This document shows positions 17,770-29,828 of a DNA stretch of 64,000 nucleotides, in pieces. The stretch comes from Sphingomonadaceae bacterium OTU29LAMAA1 (lineage in GTDB: Bacteria > Pseudomonadota > Alphaproteobacteria > Sphingomonadales > Sphingomonadaceae). The notes under the pieces were generated by a model. That model searched no databases, was not told the origin of the DNA, and saw only the letters and a list, made by a program, of their open reading frames with translations. Location: assembly GCA_024072375.1 (NCBI GenBank), contig CP099617.1, forward strand, positions 601,001-665,000, given 5' to 3'. The stretch's first letter is position 1; the number at the start of each line of letters is the position of its first letter. Both the position numbers and the translations under genes were made by a program.

Positions 17770-19131
17770 GTGACGCACAACAATCGACGGGCCGCGCGGA
17801 TCGGCCGCACCTTGGGTTGGGTCGCGCTGGCGGCGTTAGGCACCGGCGCGGTCGCGCAGACGGTGCAGGACAGCCAGGTGCCGGAAACGAACCTCAACAT
17901 CCCGGCCAATCTGCAGATCTTCGGCAAGCTGGATCCCAACGTCCGCAAGCCGACCGCGATCGTCAACGACACGGTCATCACCGGTACCGACGTCGACCAG
18001 CGACTGGCGCTCACCGTCTTCAACAACGGTGGCCGCGGCCCCGCGCCCGAACAGGTCGACGAATTCAAGCTGCAGATCCTGCGCCAGCTGATCGATGAAA
18101 CGCTCCAGATCCAGGAAGCGAAAACGTCCGAGGTCACCGTGACCGCGGCGGAACTCGACCAGAGCGAGGCGGGTCTGGCGAAGCGGTTCAACATGACCCA
18201 GCCGCAGTTTCGCGAGGCACTGCGCAAGGCGGGATCGTCCGAACGCTCGTTGCGCCGGGCGATTGAGGGCGAACTGGCGTGGAACCGCTATCTGCGTCGC
18301 AAGATCGAACCGTTCGTCAACGTCGGTGACGAAGAGGTCGAGGCGATTCGCAAGCGTATCGAGGCATCGCGCGGCACCGAGGAATACAATCTCCGCGAAA
18401 TCTATCTGAGCGCGAACGACGGCAACCGTGCCGAGGTGTTCGCCAAGGCCAAGCAGATCATCGCCGAAATCCAGAAGGCGCAGCAGCCGTTCGAGCTGTT
18501 CGCACGCAACTATTCCGAAGCGTCGACCAAGGGCGTCGGTGGCGATCTGGGCTGGATTCGCCTCGTGACGCTGCCGCAGTCGCTGGCCGATGCGACGCAG
18601 CAGATGCAGGTCGGTCAGGTCGCAGGGCCGGTCGAGACGCCGGGCGGCTTCTCGATCCTGTACCTCACCGACAAGCGCACGATCGGCGCGGCGGACCCGC
18701 GCGACGCCAAGCTGAGCCTGAAGCAGCTGACCGTCTCGTTCCCGGCCGGCACGACGCAGGCGCAGGCCCAGTCGCGCGCCGCTGTTTTCGCCAAGACGGT
18801 GCAGTCGATCCAGGGTTGCGGCACGGTCGAAAAGGTCGCGGCGACGATCAACGCCGAGGTGGTCGACAACGATTCGATCCGTATTCGCGACCTGCCCGCG
18901 CCGTTGCAGGACATCATGGTCAAGCTTCAGGTCGGGCAGGCGACGCCCCCGTTCGGTTCACCCGCCGAAGGTGTTCGCGCCCTCGTTCTATGCGGTCGCG
19001 ACGATCCGCAGCAGTCCGTCGTACCGGGTGCAGCGCAGATTCAGGGACAGCTCGAACAGCAACGCGTAAACCTGCGTGCGCAAAGCAAGCTGCGCGATCT
19101 GCGACGCGATGCGGTGATCGAGTATCGCTGA
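17770..19131 (+). CDS. surA: Periplasmic peptidyl-prolyl isomerase SurA
   Basis: Periplasmic chaperone and isomerase for outer-membrane proteins such as LptD, 453 residues. It has a signal peptide (LGWVALAALGTGAVAQ), a SurA N-terminal chaperone domain (IVNDTVITGTDVDQRLAL onward), and a parvulin domain at about residues 205-305 (YNLREIYLSA, FARNYSEAS, GGDLGWIRL). A second parvulin-like region follows in reduced form. It starts with GTG at 17770. It lies 84 bp after lptD and 1 bp before pdxA. Confidence 0.9.
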   Translation: MTHNNRRAARIGRTLGWVALAALGTGAVAQTVQDSQVPETNLNIPANLQIFGKLDPNVRKPTAIVNDTVITGTDVDQRLALTVFNNGGRGPAPEQVDEFKLQILRQLIDETLQIQEAKTSEVTVTAAELDQSEAGLAKRFNMTQPQFREALRKAGSSERSLRRAIEGELAWNRYLRRKIEPFVNVGDEEVEAIRKRIEASRGTEEYNLREIYLSANDGNRAEVFAKAKQIIAEIQKAQQPFELFARNYSEASTKGVGGDLGWIRLVTLPQSLADATQQMQVGQVAGPVETPGGFSILYLTDKRTIGAADPRDAKLSLKQLTVSFPAGTTQAQAQSRAAVFAKTVQSIQGCGTVEKVAATINAEVVDNDSIRIRDLPAPLQDIMVKLQVGQATPPFGSPAEGVRALVLCGRDDPQQSVVPGAAQIQGQLEQQRVNLRAQSKLRDLRRDAVIEYR

Positions 19132-19132
19132 C

Positions 19133-20140
19133 ATGATGAAGTCCGCTCCCTCTGCGGCCCCCCTCGCCATCGCGATGGGCGATCCCGCCGGGGTCGGGCC
19201 GGAGATCATCGGGAAAAGCTGGGCGGTGCGTTCGCTGCGTAGCCTGCCTCCGTTCGCCGCGATCGGCGATCCGGCGGCGATCGCGCGTGTGTGGAGCGGT
19301 CCGGTGGAGGCGATCGACACGATCGATGATGCACCGGCGGTATTCGATCGGGCGCTGCCGGTGCTGGCCGTCGCCGATGCCGGACCGGTAACGCCGGGCG
19401 AGCCGAGCATCGCCGGTGCCCGTGCGGCGTTCGAGGCGCTGGAGCGCTCGATCGCGCTCGTCCGCAATGCCGATGCCCGCGCGCTGGTGACCGGCCCCGT
19501 GTCGAAGGCGCAGCTTTACGGCATCGGCTTCAATCATCCCGGCCAGACCGAATTCGTTGCCGAACGCTGCGGCGTCGCCGGCGACGATGCGGTGATGATG
19601 CTCGCCGGGCCTTCGCTGCGGGTCGTGCCGATCACGGTTCATGTGCCGCTGGCGCAGGTGACCTCGCTGCTGTCGGTGGATCTGATTGTCGCAAAGGGTC
19701 GGGCGGCTGCGGCCGGGCTGACCCGCGACTTCGGCATCGCCACACCGCGGCTCGCCTTTGCCGGGATCAACCCGCATGCCGGGGAAGGCGGCGCGATCGG
19801 TCGTGAAGAGATTGACCTGCTCACACCCGCGATCGCCCGGCTGCGGGCCGAGGGCATCGACGCCACCGGACCCTTCGCTGCCGATACGCTGTTCCACGCC
19901 CGCGCTCGCACCGGCTATGATGTCGTGCTGTGCTGCTATCACGATCAGGCGCTGGTGCCGATCAAGACGCTGCATTTCGACGAAGGCGTCAACGTGACGC
20001 TCGGTCTGCCGATCGTGCGGACGTCCCCCGATCATGGCACCGCGTTCGGCATCGCCGGCCGCGATCAGGCGCATCCCGGCGCGATGATCGCCGCCATCGC
20101 CATGGCAGGACAGGCGGCGGATCGCCGCGCAGCGGCATGA
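19133..20140 (+). CDS. pdxA: 4-hydroxythreonine-4-phosphate dehydrogenase PdxA
   Basis: Vitamin B6 biosynthesis enzyme, 335 residues, oxidising 4-phosphohydroxy-threonine. Metal-ligand histidines sit in [21 protein letters not shown] and [10 protein letters not shown]; the N-terminal [11 protein letters not shown] is typical. A second ATG one codon downstream is an alternative start. The stop overlaps the rsmA start in ATGA. Confidence 0.96.
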   Translation: MMKSAPSAAPLAIAMGDPAGVGPEIIGKSWAVRSLRSLPPFAAIGDPAAIARVWSGPVEAIDTIDDAPAVFDRALPVLAVADAGPVTPGEPSIAGARAAFEALERSIALVRNADARALVTGPVSKAQLYGIGFNHPGQTEFVAERCGVAGDDAVMMLAGPSLRVVPITVHVPLAQVTSLLSVDLIVAKGRAAAAGLTRDFGIATPRLAFAGINPHAGEGGAIGREEIDLLTPAIARLRAEGIDATGPFAADTLFHARARTGYDVVLCCYHDQALVPIKTLHFDEGVNVTLGLPIVRTSPDHGTAFGIAGRDQAHPGAMIAAIAMAGQAADRRAAA

Positions 20141-20982
20141 GCGAGGCACCTGTGGGCGGCAAGCTGCCGCCGCTGCGCGAGGTGATCGCCAAATATGGCC
20201 TCAACGCCAGCAAGGCGCTGGGCCAGAACTTCCTGTTCGATGGACAGCTGCTCGCGCGCATCGCTGCGGTGCCCGGCGATCTGCGGGATGCCGAGGTGCT
20301 GGAGGTCGGTCCGGGACCGGGCGGCCTGACACGGGCGCTGCTGGCCGCCGGTGCGCGGGTTACCGCGATCGAACGCGACCGCCGCTGCATCCCCGCGCTT
20401 GCCGAACTCGGCGAAGCCTGGCCGGGAAAGCTCCGCGTGATCGAGGGGGATGCGCTGGACGTGGATGCGCCGTCGCTGTTTGAAGGGCGGCCGCACATCG
20501 TTTCGAACCTGCCCTACAATGTCGGCACCGCCCTGCTCGTCGGCTGGCTCACCGCGGCGTGGCAGCCGTGGTGGCAATCCTGCACCTTGATGTTCCAGAA
20601 AGAGGTTGCCGACCGCATCGTCGCTGCCGCGAACGACGACGCCTATGGCCGGCTTGCCGTCCTCAGCCAGTGGCGTTCGTCCGCCCGCATTGCGATGCCG
20701 GTCCACCGTTCCGCCTTCACCCCGCCGCCGAAGGTGATGTCCGCCGTCGTCCACCTCGTACCCGTGGAGGCACCGGCCGGCGTGGACGTGAAGGTGCTGG
20801 AACGCCTCACCGCCGCCGCCTTCGGTCAACGCCGCAAGATGCTTCGCCAAAGTCTGAAGGGCGTTCCCGGGGCTCTCGATGCGCTGGAGCGGATCGGGGT
20901 CAAAGCGACCAGGCGCGCCGAAACGGTCAGCGTGGCGGAGTTCGTCGATCTGGCGAGGGAAGTATCACGCCCCTCCCTCTAG
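20137..20982 (+). CDS. rsmA: 16S rRNA (adenine1518-N6/adenine1519-N6)-dimethyltransferase
   Basis: KsgA-type methyltransferase, 281 residues, that dimethylates two adjacent adenines in the 3' hairpin of 16S rRNA. Motifs: ALGQNFLFD, the SAM-binding [15 protein letters not shown], and the catalytic NLPYNVGT. The start is the ATG overlapping the pdxA stop; the open frame upstream lies inside pdxA and is not coding. It is last in the lptD operon. Confidence 0.95.
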   Translation: MSEAPVGGKLPPLREVIAKYGLNASKALGQNFLFDGQLLARIAAVPGDLRDAEVLEVGPGPGGLTRALLAAGARVTAIERDRRCIPALAELGEAWPGKLRVIEGDALDVDAPSLFEGRPHIVSNLPYNVGTALLVGWLTAAWQPWWQSCTLMFQKEVADRIVAAANDDAYGRLAVLSQWRSSARIAMPVHRSAFTPPPKVMSAVVHLVPVEAPAGVDVKVLERLTAAAFGQRRKMLRQSLKGVPGALDALERIGVKATRRAETVSVAEFVDLAREVSRPSL

Positions 20983-20990
20983 GGAAGGAG
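20971..20990. terminator. Possible terminator hairpin at the end of the lptD operon
   Basis: A short GC-rich inverted repeat (CCTCCCT ... AGGGAAGG) spans the rsmA stop codon and lies between the convergent rsmA and TPR genes. The stem is short and there is no T-run, so confidence is low. Confidence 0.3.
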
Positions 20991-21001
20991 AGCAGCCGCC
21001 A

Positions 21002-21517
21002 TCAGTTCTGAGCGGCGACCGGCTTGGCCTCCGGCGCTTTGGTTTCGACCTGCGCCGTCGTCAGCGGAGGTCCCTTGGCGATCACCGCGGCCAGCTGGTT
21101 CGCCTCCGGGCAGGCGCCCTTGCACAGGGTTTTGATCTTGGCGAGGTTGCCCCGCGCAACCGCTACCGCCCCCTTGGCCACCAGCGCCTCGCCCTGCCCG
21201 CGTAACGCGGCGATGTCGTTCGGCTCCAGCGTCAGCGCCTCGCGGTACAGGCGGATCGCCTTGCCCGGCAGGCCCCGCGTTTCAGCGACTTCCGCGAGGA
21301 CGATGAACGCCTGACGATTGCGCGGATCGACTGCCAGCGCGGTTTCGATCAGGTCGGTCGCCCCGTCGAGATTGCCGGCGGTGCGCGCCGCACGACCCTC
21401 GGCCAGCAATTGCAGCGAACGCGCGTCGATCTGGTCGTCGGGGCGCTGGCCGCTCAGCGATGTCGAGACGCATACCAGGGTCAGCGCAGCGGCAAGGGCG
21501 ACGGACGTAACGCGCAT
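21002..21517 (-). CDS. Exported TPR-repeat protein
   Basis: A 171-residue protein with an N-terminal signal peptide ([20 protein letters not shown]) and at least two tetratricopeptide repeats ([29 protein letters not shown] and [20 protein letters not shown] units at about residues 40-110). TPRs mediate protein-protein contacts; the partner is unknown. The ATG at 21517 has a GGAG about seven bases upstream, better than the ATG at 21538. It follows rsmB on the same strand after 32 bp. Confidence 0.82.
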   Translation of the reverse strand: MRVTSVALAAALTLVCVSTSLSGQRPDDQIDARSLQLLAEGRAARTAGNLDGATDLIETALAVDPRNRQAFIVLAEVAETRGLPGKAIRLYREALTLEPNDIAALRGQGEALVAKGAVAVARGNLAKIKTLCKGACPEANQLAAVIAKGPPLTTAQVETKAPEAKPVAAQN

Positions 21518-21549
21518 GAAGGTCTCCACTCGGGGCATTGTGCCCGAGA

Positions 21550-22719
21550 TTAGCAGGGGCGGACCAGCCGTGCGACAAAAAAGCCGTCGGTGTTGTCGCT
21601 CGCCGGATCGAGCCGCAGTCCCTGCCCACGTGCTGCGCCTGCCGGAAGATCGAGCGGCTCGGCAGACCATCCCGGATGATCGTCGAGGAATGCCTCGACC
21701 TGCCCTGCACCCTCGGCGTCGAGCAGCGAACAGACGATATAGACCAGCGCGCCGCCCGGCCGGACGAGGCTCGCGCCGACCTCCATCACATGCCGCTGCT
21801 GGCTGGCAAATTTGCCGAGCCGGTCCGGCGTCAGCCGCCAGCGTGCCTCGGGGTTGCGTCGCCACGTGCCAGTGCCCGAACACGGCGCATCGATCAGCAC
21901 GCAATCCGCGGTATCGGACCAATCGGTCAGCGCCTCGACCTCCCGGTTCGGATCGAGCAACCGGGTTTCGACGATCGTCACGCCCGCCTTCGCGGCCCGC
22001 GGAGCCAATCGCGACAGCCGCCCGCGATCGATATCGGTCGCCAGTATGCGTCCTTCGTTCGCCATCGCCGCGGCGAGCGCCAGCGTCTTGCCGCCGCCAC
22101 CCGCGCACAGGTCCACCACCGCCTGCCCGGGCTGCGCACGCGCCGCCAGACTGACGATCTGGCTACCGGCATCCTGCACCTCGATCCGACCGCCCAGCGC
22201 ATCGACGTTCGTCCCGCTGGGCAGCCGCATCGCATCCGGCAGTCCGGCGATCGGCTCACCGCCAAGCTGATCGATGGCCGCCGCATCCGCGGTCAGCCGA
22301 TTGATCCGCACATCCAGCGGCGCGCGCGCGATCAACGCCGCCTGCTGCTGCGTCGATACGCCGGATTCCGCCAGTGCATCGGCCAGCCAGCCCGGCATGA
22401 CCCCGCTCGCCGCCGCCTGTTCGCCAGCGTCGATCGGCGCCGGTCCGTGCGTCGAGCCATCGAACGTCACTGCGACGGCCTCATCATCGATCGCAACTGC
22501 CAGCATCGCCGCGCGACCCGATGCCGGCACCTCGCCGGCTCGTCGGATCGCAGCGTAGACCAGCTCGCGCACCGCGCGGCGATCCTTCGACCCGGCATAG
22601 CGGCGCGTGGCGAAATAGCGGGATATCAGGGTATCCGCTGCGGCACCGCCGCCCCGTGCGGCGGCGATCACCTCATCGAGTAATTCGATGGCGGCCTGTG
22701 TGCGGGCGGCGGGGGTCAC
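21550..22719 (-). CDS. rsmB: 16S rRNA (cytosine-C5)-methyltransferase, RsmB/NOL1 family
   Basis: SAM-dependent rRNA cytosine methyltransferase, about 389 residues. An N-terminal NusB-like RNA-binding region ([26 protein letters not shown]) precedes the catalytic domain with SAM motif [19 protein letters not shown], the cysteine motifs [16 protein letters not shown] and [11 protein letters not shown]. The start is taken as GTG at 22719 because family members begin TPAARxQAAIELL; a TTG ten codons upstream (22749) is possible. It lies about 127 bp after guaB on the same strand. Confidence 0.9.
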   Translation of the reverse strand: MTPAARTQAAIELLDEVIAAARGGGAAADTLISRYFATRRYAGSKDRRAVRELVYAAIRRAGEVPASGRAAMLAVAIDDEAVAVTFDGSTHGPAPIDAGEQAAASGVMPGWLADALAESGVSTQQQAALIARAPLDVRINRLTADAAAIDQLGGEPIAGLPDAMRLPSGTNVDALGGRIEVQDAGSQIVSLAARAQPGQAVVDLCAGGGGKTLALAAAMANEGRILATDIDRGRLSRLAPRAAKAGVTIVETRLLDPNREVEALTDWSDTADCVLIDAPCSGTGTWRRNPEARWRLTPDRLGKFASQQRHVMEVGASLVRPGGALVYIVCSLLDAEGAGQVEAFLDDHPGWSAEPLDLPAGAARGQGLRLDPASDNTDGFFVARLVRPC

Positions 22720-22846
22720 TGGGCGGACGACGACATGCAGTTGATCCAATTCGATCGTTCGCCCCGGGCGCTTCGCAGGGCGTGAGGCTCAATGGGCTTC
22801 GACTGGCCCGGCATGCACGGACGCAAGGCGGCAGCGCGTGTCCGGA

Positions 22847-25116
<2,270 letters not shown>

Positions 25117-25193
25117 GGTGACCTTTGTAGAGCTCGCGACTGTGCTATCAACGCGCCACGGCGCGCGGGAGTCGCACCGCCGGGAGGGATGTC

Positions 25194-26159
25194 ATGGGTT
25201 TATCGATCGCCGCGTTCGCACTGGTCCTCGTGCTCTTCTATCTCTTCACCAGCATCAAGATCGTCCGCCAGGGCTATCAATATACGATCGAACATTTCGG
25301 CCGCTACACCAACACCGCCAGCCCCGGCTTCAACTTCTACCCCGCCTTTTTCTATCGCGTCGGTCGCAAGGTGAACATGATGGAGCAGGTGATCGAGATC
25401 CCCGGTCAGGAGATCATCACCAAGGACAATGCGATCGTCTCGACCGACGGCGTCGTCTTCTTTCAGGTGCTCGATGCGCCAAAGGCGGCCTATGAGGTGT
25501 CGGACCTGTACGTCGCGCTGCTCCAGCTGACGACGACCAACCTGCGCACGGTGATGGGTTCGATGGACCTCGACGAGACGCTGTCGAAGCGCGACGAGAT
25601 CAACGCGCGCCTGCTGTCCGTGGTCGATCACGCGACGGTGCCATGGGGCGTCAAGATCACCCGCGTCGAGATCAAGGACATCCGCCCGCCCGCCGATATC
25701 GTCACCGCGATGGGTCGCCAGATGAAGGCCGAACGCGAAAAGCGCGCGAACATCCTCGAAGCCGAAGGCACCCGCGCCTCGGAAATCCTCCGCGCCGAGG
25801 GCCAGAAACAGGCCCGCATCCTCGAATCGGAAGGCCGCAAGGAATCGGCCTACCGGGACTCCGAGGCCCGCGAACGCGCCGCCGAGGCGGAGGCCAAGGC
25901 GACCCGCGTCGTCTCCGAGGCGATCGAACAGGGCGGCACGCAGGCGATCAACTATTTCGTCGCCCAGAAATACGTCGAGGCGATCGGCAAATTCGCCACC
26001 AGCCCCAATGCCAAGACGATCCTGTTCCCGGTCGAAGCGACGCAGCTGATGGGGACGCTCGGCGGGATCGGCGAACTCGCCAAGGAAGCGCTTTCGTCCA
26101 CCCAGGCATCGCCCAAACCCGAACCGAAGCGCGGGCCGTTCGAACTGCCCAGGCAATGA
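25194..26159 (+). CDS. SPFH/band-7 membrane protein (QmcA-like)
   Basis: Stomatin/prohibitin-superfamily protein, 321 residues. One N-terminal membrane helix (LSIAAFALVLVLFYLFTSI) is followed by a band-7 domain (IVRQGYQYTIEHFGRYT to about residue 190) and a long coiled coil rich in Ala/Glu/Arg (about 180-250: REKRANILEAEGTRASEIL). Such proteins form ring or cage oligomers and organise membrane microdomains or regulate proteases. Its stop overlaps the start of an nfeD gene, the usual SPFH-NfeD pairing. Confidence 0.93.
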   Translation: MGLSIAAFALVLVLFYLFTSIKIVRQGYQYTIEHFGRYTNTASPGFNFYPAFFYRVGRKVNMMEQVIEIPGQEIITKDNAIVSTDGVVFFQVLDAPKAAYEVSDLYVALLQLTTTNLRTVMGSMDLDETLSKRDEINARLLSVVDHATVPWGVKITRVEIKDIRPPADIVTAMGRQMKAEREKRANILEAEGTRASEILRAEGQKQARILESEGRKESAYRDSEARERAAEAEAKATRVVSEAIEQGGTQAINYFVAQKYVEAIGKFATSPNAKTILFPVEATQLMGTLGGIGELAKEALSSTQASPKPEPKRGPFELPRQ

Positions 26160-26605
26160 CCCTCGATTCGATCGGCGGCGCCGGCGGTGCATGGCTGATC
26201 GCCGCGCTGCTGCTCGGGCTCGCCGAATTGCTCATCCCCGGCGTCTTCGCGATCTTCCTCGCGATCGCCGCGGGAATCGTCGGCGTCGCCACCCTCGCGC
26301 TGCCGCTGCCGCTAGAGGCGCAGATCGCCGCCTTCGCGGTCTGGAGCGTGGTCACGGTGCTGATCGGCAAGCGCTGGTACGTGGATTTCCCGGTCGCCAG
26401 CAGCGATCCGCAACTGAACGATCGTGCCGCGCGGATGATCGGCCAGACGGTGGTGGTAGAGGTGCCGATCGACGCCGACGGCGGCCGCGTCCACATCGGC
26501 GACGGTTCGTGGCCCGCGCGCGGCACCCCCGCCGCGGCCGGCACGCGCGTCCGTATCGCCGAGGTGCGCGGCGGCCTCGTCATCGTCGAGCCGCTCGACG
26601 TTTAA
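26156..26605 (+). CDS. NfeD-family membrane protein (short form)
   Basis: A 149-residue partner of the SPFH protein. Two or three hydrophobic segments (WLIAALLLGLAELLIPGVFA, IFLAIAAGIVGVATLALPLP, IAAFAVWSVVTVLIG) precede a C-terminal OB-fold domain (MIGQTVVVEVPIDADGGRV to the end). No ClpP-like protease domain is present, so it is the short type. The ATG overlaps the SPFH stop. The pair is expected to sit together in the inner membrane. Confidence 0.92.
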   Translation: MTLDSIGGAGGAWLIAALLLGLAELLIPGVFAIFLAIAAGIVGVATLALPLPLEAQIAAFAVWSVVTVLIGKRWYVDFPVASSDPQLNDRAARMIGQTVVVEVPIDADGGRVHIGDGSWPARGTPAAAGTRVRIAEVRGGLVIVEPLDV

Positions 26606-26629
26606 TTCGTCGCGCCCGCCGCTTGGTAG

Positions 26630-26658
26630 CTGTCAGTTCACCACTGATCTGCTATATA
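26630..26658 (+). promoter_or_regulatory. Possible sigma-70-type promoter of the thioesterase gene
   Basis: CTGTCA (26630) and TATATA (26653) are separated by 17 bp. The expected start of transcription would fall at or next to the GTG start codon at 26665, which would make the message leaderless. The -35 box is only a partial match, so this is tentative. Confidence 0.35.
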
Positions 26659-26664
26659 AGACGG

Positions 26665-27102
26665 GTGACGCAGAGCATTCCCCACCTTTACCCGATCGGC
26701 ATCGATCCGACCGACATCGACTTCATGGGCCACGTCAACAACGCGAGCTATCTGAAGTGGGTGCAGGATGCGGTCGTCAGCCATTGGCAGAAGCTGGCAC
26801 CGGCCGAAGCGGTGGCCGCGCACCTCTGGGTCGCGCTGAAGCACGAGATCACCTATCGCAAGCCGACCTTTCTCGGCGACGACGTGATCGCCACCGTGCT
26901 GCTCGAAAAGGTTCAGGGCGCACGCGCCTTCTACGAAACGGTGATCCGCCGCGGCGAAGACGTACTTGCCGAGGTAAAGTCGAGCTGGTGCTGCCTCGAC
27001 GCAGAAACGCTGAAGCCTGCCCGGCTGGCGCGCGACATCGTCGAACAATTCTTTCAGCGCGGCGATGGGCCGATGCCCGCGACAGGGCTCGTCGAACGCT
27101 AG
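26665..27102 (+). CDS. Hotdog-fold acyl-CoA thioesterase (4HBT/YbgC-like)
   Basis: A 145-residue single-domain hotdog thioesterase. The 4HBT motif IDPTDIDFMGHVNNASYLKWVQDA contains the expected Asp and HVNN residues; DVIATVLLEKVQGARAFYE forms the central strands. Such proteins hydrolyse acyl-CoA or act in acyl transfer; the substrate is not evident. It starts with GTG at 26665 with no clear ribosome site; the open frame upstream lies in the nfeD region and is noise. Confidence 0.85.
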   Translation: MTQSIPHLYPIGIDPTDIDFMGHVNNASYLKWVQDAVVSHWQKLAPAEAVAAHLWVALKHEITYRKPTFLGDDVIATVLLEKVQGARAFYETVIRRGEDVLAEVKSSWCCLDAETLKPARLARDIVEQFFQRGDGPMPATGLVER

Positions 27103-27150
27103 GTCGCTCGGAGCGCGGCGAAAGCGGCAGGAGTATCGCCTCGAACACAC

Positions 27151-27260
27151 CGTTACCCCGGACCTGGTCCGGTGTTCACGAGGCGGCATAGCGAATAGCC
27201 GAAGCGCCTTGTCTGCTCGTGGTGAGGGCGTGGCCCCCGGATCCGATCCGGGGGTAAAGG
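27151..27260. repeat. Intergenic palindromic element, copy B
   Basis: Two GC-rich palindromic arms: one beginning CGTTACCCCGGACCTGG at 27151 and one ending CGATCCGGGGGTAAAGG near 27260. They share the CCCCGGA core with copies C and D. The element sits between the convergent thioesterase and pckA genes and could work as a transcription stop in either direction, though there is no direct T-tract. Confidence 0.65.
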
Positions 27261-27279
27261 GGCGAGCCTTCGATAGCCA

Positions 27280-27296
27280 CCCCCCCCCAAAAAAAA
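27280..27296. repeat. C9-A8 homopolymer tract
   Basis: A run of nine C followed by eight A lies 4 bp past the pckA stop codon. On the pckA strand it reads T8G9. It is not preceded by a stem on that strand and so is not a simple terminator. Such runs are also prone to sequencing error. Confidence 0.6.
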
Positions 27297-27300
27297 TCGG

Positions 27301-28914
27301 TCAGGCGGGTTCCGGTGCTTTCACGCGAGGAGCGGACTGGCGAACGCCTTCGTCGACGTGCTCGGCGAATTGCGCGAAGTTTTCCACGAACAGATCGATC
27401 AGCTTGGCCGCGGCGGCGTCATATTCCGCCGGGTTCGCCCATGTCCCGCGCGGGTCGAGGATCGTCGCGTCGACGCCCGGCACCGCGACCGGCACGGCGA
27501 AACCGAAGTTGGGATCGACCCGGAATTCGGCATCCTTCAGGCTGCCGTCGAGCGCGGCGTTGAGCAAGGCACGGGTCGCCTTGATCGGCATGCGATGGCC
27601 GACCCCGTATTTGCCGCCGGTCCAGCCGGTGTTGACCAGCCAGCAATCGACTTCGCCCCTTGCGATCCGCTCTTTCAGCAGATTGCCGTATACCGACGGG
27701 TGCCGCGGCATGAACGGTGCCCCGAAGCAGGTCGAAAACGTCGCATCCGGCTCGGTGACGCCGATCTCCGTACCGGCGACCCGCGCGGTATAGCCGGACA
27801 GGAAATGGTACATCGCCTGATCCGGCGTCAGCTTCGCGATCGGTGGCAGGATGCCATAGGCGTCCGCGGTCAGCATCACGATGTTCTTCGGTACCCCGCC
27901 CATATTGTCGGCGGACGCGTTCGGAATGAAATCGATCGGATAGGCCCCGCGACTGTTCTCGGCGAGGCTGTTGTCGTCGAGGTCGAGCTGACGCGTGATC
28001 GGATCCATCACCACGTTTTCCAGCACGGTGCCGAACCGCTTGGTGGTCGCGAAGATCTCCGGCTCGGCATCGCGCGACAGGCGGATCATCTTGGCGTAGC
28101 AGCCGCCCTCGAAATTGAAGACGGCCGTGTCCGACCAGCCATGCTCGTCGTCGCCGATCAGCGTGCGGCTGGCATCGGCGCTCAGCGTGGTCTTGCCGGT
28201 GCCGGAAAGCCCGAAGAACACCGCGGTCGATCCGTCGGCGCCCATGTTCGCGGAGCAATGCATCGGCATCACGCCGCTCGTCGGCAGAAGATAGTTGAGC
28301 AGACCGAACACCGACTTCTTCATTTCGCCGGCGTATTTGGTGCCGCCGATCAGGATCAGCTTGTCGGTGAAGTTCACCGCGATCACCGTTTCGCTGCGGG
28401 TGCCGTGCCGGGCCGGATCGGCGCGAAAGCTCGGCAGGTCGATGATCGTATATTCCGCTTCGAACTGCTTCAGCTCATGCTCCTGCGGACGGACGAGCAT
28501 CGTGCGGATGAAAAGATTGTGCCATGCGAGCTCGTTGACGACGCGGACGCGGACGCGATTCTCGGGCTGCGATCCGCCGTACAGATCCTGAACGAACAAA
28601 TGCTCCTTTTCACGCAATGCGGCGAAGAAATCCGCCTTGAGTGCTGCGAAATGGGCCGGTGTCATGCCCTTGTTCGATTTGCCCCACCAGACGCTGGTCT
28701 CCGTCTCAGCGTCGCGTACGATGAACTTGTCCTGCGCCGAGCGGCCGGTGTGGCGTCCGGTTTCGACGACCAGCGGGCCGTCGGCACTCAGCCGACCTTC
28801 GCTGCGTGCCACCGACGTTTCGATCAGGCGCGCCGTCACCAGGTTCCAATGAATATCGGCACGGGTCTCGATACCCTGCGCGGCAAGGCCCGCGTGCGGA
28901 ATACGCTCGTTCAC
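27301..28914 (-). CDS. pckA: Phosphoenolpyruvate carboxykinase (ATP)
   Basis: Gluconeogenic enzyme converting oxaloacetate and ATP to phosphoenolpyruvate, 537 residues. Visible are the P-loop [13 protein letters not shown], the metal/oxaloacetate region NFEGGCYAK, and [13 protein letters not shown]. The start codon is decided by the ribosome site: GGGAGG directly abuts an ATG at 28920, which is too close, but lies six bases before an in-frame GTG at 28914 (protein NERIPHAGL). It is divergent from chvI; ChvGI and pckA are neighbours in many alphaproteobacteria. Confidence 0.95.
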   Translation of the reverse strand: MNERIPHAGLAAQGIETRADIHWNLVTARLIETSVARSEGRLSADGPLVVETGRHTGRSAQDKFIVRDAETETSVWWGKSNKGMTPAHFAALKADFFAALREKEHLFVQDLYGGSQPENRVRVRVVNELAWHNLFIRTMLVRPQEHELKQFEAEYTIIDLPSFRADPARHGTRSETVIAVNFTDKLILIGGTKYAGEMKKSVFGLLNYLLPTSGVMPMHCSANMGADGSTAVFFGLSGTGKTTLSADASRTLIGDDEHGWSDTAVFNFEGGCYAKMIRLSRDAEPEIFATTKRFGTVLENVVMDPITRQLDLDDNSLAENSRGAYPIDFIPNASADNMGGVPKNIVMLTADAYGILPPIAKLTPDQAMYHFLSGYTARVAGTEIGVTEPDATFSTCFGAPFMPRHPSVYGNLLKERIARGEVDCWLVNTGWTGGKYGVGHRMPIKATRALLNAALDGSLKDAEFRVDPNFGFAVPVAVPGVDATILDPRGTWANPAEYDAAAAKLIDLFVENFAQFAEHVDEGVRQSAPRVKAPEPA

Positions 28915-28980
28915 AATCATCCTCCCATTCGTCGCCACCTGCGCGCGCATCCTGGGGAGGGGGCTGTGCGCGTGCTGGTC

Positions 28981-28995
28981 TATGCGCTTCGCATA
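28981..28995. promoter_or_regulatory. Palindrome in the pckA-chvI divergent promoter region
   Basis: TATGCG-CTT-CGCATA is a perfect 6-bp inverted repeat in the 206-bp region between the divergent pckA and chvI genes. It is a candidate operator for either gene, perhaps for autoregulation by ChvI, but no consensus is matched here. Confidence 0.3.
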
Positions 28996-29120
28996 AGCGG
29001 CGCGTGGCAGGCGGTCAAACGGCACGCGGTCGTCCGTCCGTTCACGGGTCGGCGGCATGTGGTTGAGCGCGGTCGCGCTTTGCCGTACCGCGGGTCGATG
29101 GCCCCGAGGTTCCTTTCCGC

Positions 29121-29828
29121 ATGACGGCGACGATCGCGCTGGTCGACGACGACCGCAATATCCTGACGTCGGTGTCGATCGCCCTCCAGACAGAGGGGTT
29201 CCTGACCCGCGTCTATTCGGATGGCGAGACCGCATTGAAGGCGCTGACCGACAATCCGCCGGATCTCGCCATCTTCGACATCAAGATGCCGCGGATGGAC
29301 GGACTGGAACTGCTCCGCCGTCTCCGCGAGAAGAGCCACATCCCGGTGATCTTCCTCACCAGCAAGGACGACGAGCTGGACGAGGCGCTGGGCCTGGCGA
29401 TGGGTGCGGACGATTATATCGCCAAGCCCTTCAGCCAGCGGCTGCTGATCGCGCGCATCCGGGCGATCCTGCGTCGCACCGAACTGGCGACATCCCCGAT
29501 CGAGGAGGATGCGGCGACGGGGGCCGGACCGCTGGTCCGCGGACGCCTGTCGATGGACCCCGCCCGGCATCGGACGACGTGGGGCGACGAGCCCGTGACG
29601 CTGACCGTCACCGAGTTTCTGATTCTTGAGACACTGGCACAGCGGCCCGGCATCGTGAAGACGCGCAACCAGTTGATGGATGCCGCCTATCACGACGATA
29701 TCTATGTCGACGATCGCACCATCGACAGCCACATCAAGCGTCTGCGCCGTAAATTCCGGCAGGTCGATCCGACCTTCGACGCGATCGAGACATTGTATGG
29801 CGCCGGCTACCGATTCTCCGAGGAGTGA
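29121..29828 (+). CDS. chvI: Response regulator ChvI
   Basis: OmpR-type regulator of 235 residues. The receiver domain has the acidic pair VDDD, the phospho-acceptor in [13 protein letters not shown] and K in AKPFSQR; the winged-helix domain begins about residue 135 ([30 protein letters not shown]). In relatives ChvI with ChvG answers acid and envelope stress and controls central metabolism. It is followed by chvG, whose start lies inside the chvI end. Confidence 0.93.
   Translation: MTATIALVDDDRNILTSVSIALQTEGFLTRVYSDGETALKALTDNPPDLAIFDIKMPRMDGLELLRRLREKSHIPVIFLTSKDDELDEALGLAMGADDYIAKPFSQRLLIARIRAILRRTELATSPIEEDAATGAGPLVRGRLSMDPARHRTTWGDEPVTLTVTEFLILETLAQRPGIVKTRNQLMDAAYHDDIYVDDRTIDSHIKRLRRKFRQVDPTFDAIETLYGAGYRFSEE

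Noticed and set aside
15448..17778. A 776-codon minus-strand open frame
   Set aside because: It is antisense to lptD, which has a signal peptide and conserved motifs. Long antisense frames are expected in high-GC DNA; this one is rich in Arg/Gln and has no recognisable domain.
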